A DNA stretch of 7,599 bases, taken from positions 1 through 7,599 of the forward strand of contig CABQMC010000073.1 of the NCBI GenBank assembly GCA_902465115.1, in the 5' to 3' direction. The notes under the pieces are model-generated. The model did no database searches, was not told where the DNA came from, and saw only the letters and a list, made by a program, of their open reading frames with translations. The stretch comes from an uncultured Collinsella sp. (GTDB lineage Bacteria; Actinomycetota; Coriobacteriia; Coriobacteriales; Coriobacteriaceae). The position numbers and the translations under genes were made by a program. This document shows positions 5,576 through 7,599 of this stretch, in pieces. Each line of letters begins with the position of its first letter. The first letter of the stretch is position 1.

Positions 5576-5639
5576 TTAAAACTATTCGTCAGAACGAATA
5601 GTTTTAATTACAATAGAATAGATAAAACTATTCGTTCTG
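5576..5639 (+). promoter_or_regulatory. Triple-copy palindromic control region of the HTH-HipA gene
   Basis: The 12-base word AAAACTATTCGT occurs at 5578-5589, inverted at 5594-5605, and again direct at 5624-5635. Copies 1 and 2 form a 14-bp palindrome (5576-5589/5594-5607) with loop CAGA. Copies 2 and 3 form a perfect 17-bp inverted repeat (5590-5606/5623-5639) with a 16-base AT-rich interior. The -10-like hexamers TACAAT (5609-5614) and TAGAAT (5614-5619) lie in that interior, with no clear -35. The region ends three bases before the ribosome site. The likely role is autoregulation by the gene's own N-terminal HTH, binding DNA; alternative RNA hairpins are also possible. Confidence 0.75.
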
Positions 5640-5654
5640 GCGAAGGGTTTCGCG

Positions 5655-6995
5655 ATGTTGACCACGAAGGAAGCTGCAGAGCTACTCGACATCACCCCGC
5701 GCAGGGTGCAAGAGCTCATAAAAAACGGAGCACTTGAGGCACGCAAGGCTTCTGGTGTATGGCTCATCGACAAAGACAGCGTCAACGCACGACTCCGCTC
5801 CGTGACCAAAACGGGGGGACGCCCCCGTCGAGGCCATGGAAAAAGCGAGATTACGTTTACCCTCATGAACCGCACGCACGAAGTCGCCCAGCTGGTCTAC
5901 AGCACATCGCGAAAAGACTTTACCCACATCGGCGCCGGCATCGATTACGCCCACGCCCCCATTGGAGTATTTGACCCTAATAGCCCCATATCGCTCGACT
6001 CCTTCCGCATCTGGTGGCGCGGCCGCGGTATCCCGCTCGCACGCATTGGGCTAGCCTCCCTGTTGGCAGAAGCAGCAGTCGATGTTCCCGACGAACTCAT
6101 CCAGCGAAATCTCGGCCTCTCCCTATCCGACCAGTATTGGATTAGACCCCAAGATTCCGGTCTCGCGTGGGAGGATATTAACTTCTTCAATAATGCTTTT
6201 GACGACGTCTCTCTGTCCATCGCACCCTTCGCCCCAGAGGGCAAAGCAGCCACCGCAAAGCCCGATAACACCTCGGACGGCACCCTTCAGAAGTATTGGA
6301 CATGCGAGGGCAGGCGTCGAATTCTGCATAAGGCAGGAGCGCACCTGAACCAAGAACCATATAACGAGCTGGTAGCGACCGCGCTCCATCGTCGCATCCT
6401 AAACGCCTGCGATTATGTGCCTTACTCGCTCGAGGGCACGGGCACTTCCGCCCTGAGCATATGCGATGTCTTCTTAACTGATGAAGAAGAGTATGTCCCT
6501 GCGTTCTATGTAAATCAGTACGCAAACGCAGATGAAAGACTAACCGACTACGAGCGATATGTAGCAAACTGCGAGAAACTCGGGGTAACAGGCGTCAAGG
6601 ATGCCCTGGACCGCATGATCGTATGCGACGACATCATCGCCAACTATGACCGTCATTGGCGTAACTTTGGCCTTGTGCGAAACGTCAATACGCTAGCTTG
6701 CAGACCTGCCCCCATCTTCGATTCGGGCTCATCGCTCTGGTGCAATATTTCTCTTGAGGAGCTTCGGGCAGGAGGGCACAGTTTTACCAGCGCGCAGTTT
6801 CATTCAAGCCCCGCCAAACAAATGCTGCTCGTCGAGGACATGGACTGGTTCGATGGAGACAAACTCGAAGGCTTTGTCGACGAGGCGATCGAGATTCTGT
6901 CTAAAAACGATGCTCTAACAGCGAGACTGCCTTATCTAAAAGAGGCGCTAACGTGGCGCCTCAAAAGAATGATCGACATCGCTGAATGGAGTTAG
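5655..6995 (+). CDS. HipA-like serine/threonine kinase with fused N-terminal helix-turn-helix
   Basis: This is a 446-residue protein. Residues 1-48 form an excisionase/MerR-like HTH (TTKEAAELLDITPRRVQELI, then a wing-like GVWLIDKDSV). A basic linker, GGRPRRGHGK, follows. Residues 65-195 match, from memory, the N-terminal part of a widespread HipA-domain family (IWWRGRGIPLAR, LGLSLSDQYW, WEDINFF). The HipA-like kinase fold covers about 205-445: putative ATP-binding Lys226 in RRILHKAG, Glu238 in QEPYNE, catalytic Asp332 and Asn337 in NYDRHWRNFGL, and metal-binding Asp356 in PIFDSGSSLW. All look intact, so an active kinase is expected; its target is unknown. GAAGGG seven bases before the ATG supports the start. 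No separate HipB-type antitoxin gene is adjacent. The HTH may serve as built-in regulator or antitoxin, an inference strengthened by the palindromes directly upstream. Confidence 0.88.
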   Translation: MLTTKEAAELLDITPRRVQELIKNGALEARKASGVWLIDKDSVNARLRSVTKTGGRPRRGHGKSEITFTLMNRTHEVAQLVYSTSRKDFTHIGAGIDYAHAPIGVFDPNSPISLDSFRIWWRGRGIPLARIGLASLLAEAAVDVPDELIQRNLGLSLSDQYWIRPQDSGLAWEDINFFNNAFDDVSLSIAPFAPEGKAATAKPDNTSDGTLQKYWTCEGRRRILHKAGAHLNQEPYNELVATALHRRILNACDYVPYSLEGTGTSALSICDVFLTDEEEYVPAFYVNQYANADERLTDYERYVANCEKLGVTGVKDALDRMIVCDDIIANYDRHWRNFGLVRNVNTLACRPAPIFDSGSSLWCNISLEELRAGGHSFTSAQFHSSPAKQMLLVEDMDWFDGDKLEGFVDEAIEILSKNDALTARLPYLKEALTWRLKRMIDIAEWS

Positions 6996-7021
6996 CGAGA
7001 CAGCATCGCCCCGCCAACTCC
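6988..7021. terminator. Weak stem between convergent genes, possible bidirectional terminator
   Basis: GGAGTT (6988-6993) pairs with AACTCC (7016-7021), with an inner GCG/CGC pairing. It overlaps the kinase stop codon and sits two bases before the end of the convergent NYN gene. No T-run is present on either side, so this is a tentative call. Confidence 0.25.
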
Positions 7022-7022
7022 T

Positions 7023-7599
7023 CTACCTCCCGCGCAGGGCCTTGAGCTTGGCCAGGGCCTCGGGGCTCAGGCGGCTGCCCAGGGTCATCTTGATCTGCGG
7101 GGCTTCCTCGGCCTCGTGCACGTCGTTGTCGATCTGTTTGATCTCGTCCACCAGCATGCGGCTCGAGATGCGCGTAACACCCTTGCCCATGACGACGGCC
7201 TGGATCGTGCCGTCGCTCGACACCACGGAGCACGCGCGGCCTTCCTCGCGCGCCTCGATGCAGAGCTTCTGTACCACGGTATCGGCAGAGACGCCCGTCG
7301 GCGAAAACTCGATGCGCACGCCGCGGGCCGGCAGGTTGGGGCGCTCGCTGGAGATATTGCCCGCGCCATCAAACACGATCACAGCCTCGTAGCGGCCCTG
7401 GGCAAAGGCGGCGACGTCGTTGATGAGGGCGGTGCGCGCCATATCGTGGACGTCGCTGGAATACGGATCGTCGGAATGGTCGTAGACGAGCTTTTCGTAG
7501 CGCGGCGTGCAGTGGATCACGTTGTAGCCGTCGACCACCAGCAGCTCGGGCTTATTGGAGTGCACCGTCGAGACCGGATCGGCGATGGCCTGCGCAAAC
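7023..7599 (-). CDS. NYN-domain (YacP/Rae1-like) ribonuclease, 5' end open at window edge
   Basis: The PIN-like NYN nuclease family includes Bacillus Rae1/YacP, a ribosome-associated endoribonuclease that cuts mRNA. Numbered from GTG at 7565-7563 (180 residues), the protein shows LLVVDGYNVI with acidic Asp12 and Asn15, VIVFDGAG with Asp66, GVSADTVVQKL with Asp95 and VVSSDGTIQ with Asp118. These form the expected metal-binding set. The C-terminus is short and basic (ALAKLKALRGR). The GTG has no visible ribosome site, and the frame stays open upstream to the window edge (reading FAQAIADPVSTV before it), so the true start may lie outside. The gene converges on the kinase gene with a 27-base gap. 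Its codons are visibly more GC-rich than the kinase gene's, as expected for a core gene beside an accessory one. A ribosome-linked role is known for Rae1 and is only inferred here. Confidence 0.85.
   Translation of the reverse strand, partial: FAQAIADPVSTVHSNKPELLVVDGYNVIHCTPRYEKLVYDHSDDPYSSDVHDMARTALINDVAAFAQGRYEAVIVFDGAGNISSERPNLPARGVRIEFSPTGVSADTVVQKLCIEAREEGRACSVVSSDGTIQAVVMGKGVTRISSRMLVDEIKQIDNDVHEAEEAPQIKMTLGSRLSPEALAKLKALRGR

Noticed and set aside
5494..5654. A short HipB-like antitoxin gene upstream of the kinase
   Set aside because: The 160-base gap is filled by the tRNA promoter and the palindromic control region; no start with a ribosome site and an adequate frame was found.

Overview
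The window looks like chromosomal DNA of a Gram-positive anaerobe of the Coriobacteriia, possibly Collinsella-like. This rests on the EF-Tu N-terminus, GC-leaning codon use in tuf and the NYN gene, AGGAGG-type ribosome sites and the kinds of accessory genes present. It is an inference from memory of these families; no database was searched.

Layout. (1) Bases 1-762, minus strand: a translation operon read from a strong sigma-70-type promoter (732-761) through tRNA-Tyr(GTA), tRNA-Thr(GGT), tRNA-Met(CAT) and the 5' part of tuf, which runs off the left edge. (2) Bases 763-1072: a gene-poor spacer ending in a 15-bp inverted repeat and a copy of a 30-nt repeat. (3) Bases 1073-5027: a sugar-catabolic cassette. 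It holds a divergent RpiR/MurR-type regulator, a GH1 6-phospho-beta-glycosidase, a PTS EIIBC permease of the glucose/beta-glucoside superfamily, and a strong intrinsic terminator. The permease would import and phosphorylate a beta-glycoside, the GH1 enzyme would cleave the phosphorylated product inside the cell, and the SIS-domain regulator probably senses a sugar phosphate. No EIIA is encoded here. (4) Bases 5028-5418: a second spacer with another copy of the 30-nt repeat in the same orientation, and a 141-bp element of nested and tandem palindromes. (5) Bases 5419-5552, minus strand: a solitary tRNA-Thr(TGT) with its own promoter and a possible terminator. (6) Bases 5576-6995: a single-gene HipA-like kinase with a fused N-terminal helix-turn-helix, preceded by three copies of a 12-bp operator-like word arranged as overlapping palindromes. 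(7) Bases 7023-7599, minus strand: a YacP/Rae1-like NYN-domain ribonuclease, convergent with the kinase gene and open at the right edge.

The items most worth a second look are the self-contained HTH-HipA kinase with its triple-site control region, the 141-bp palindromic element, and the near-identical direct repeats that bracket the sugar cassette.
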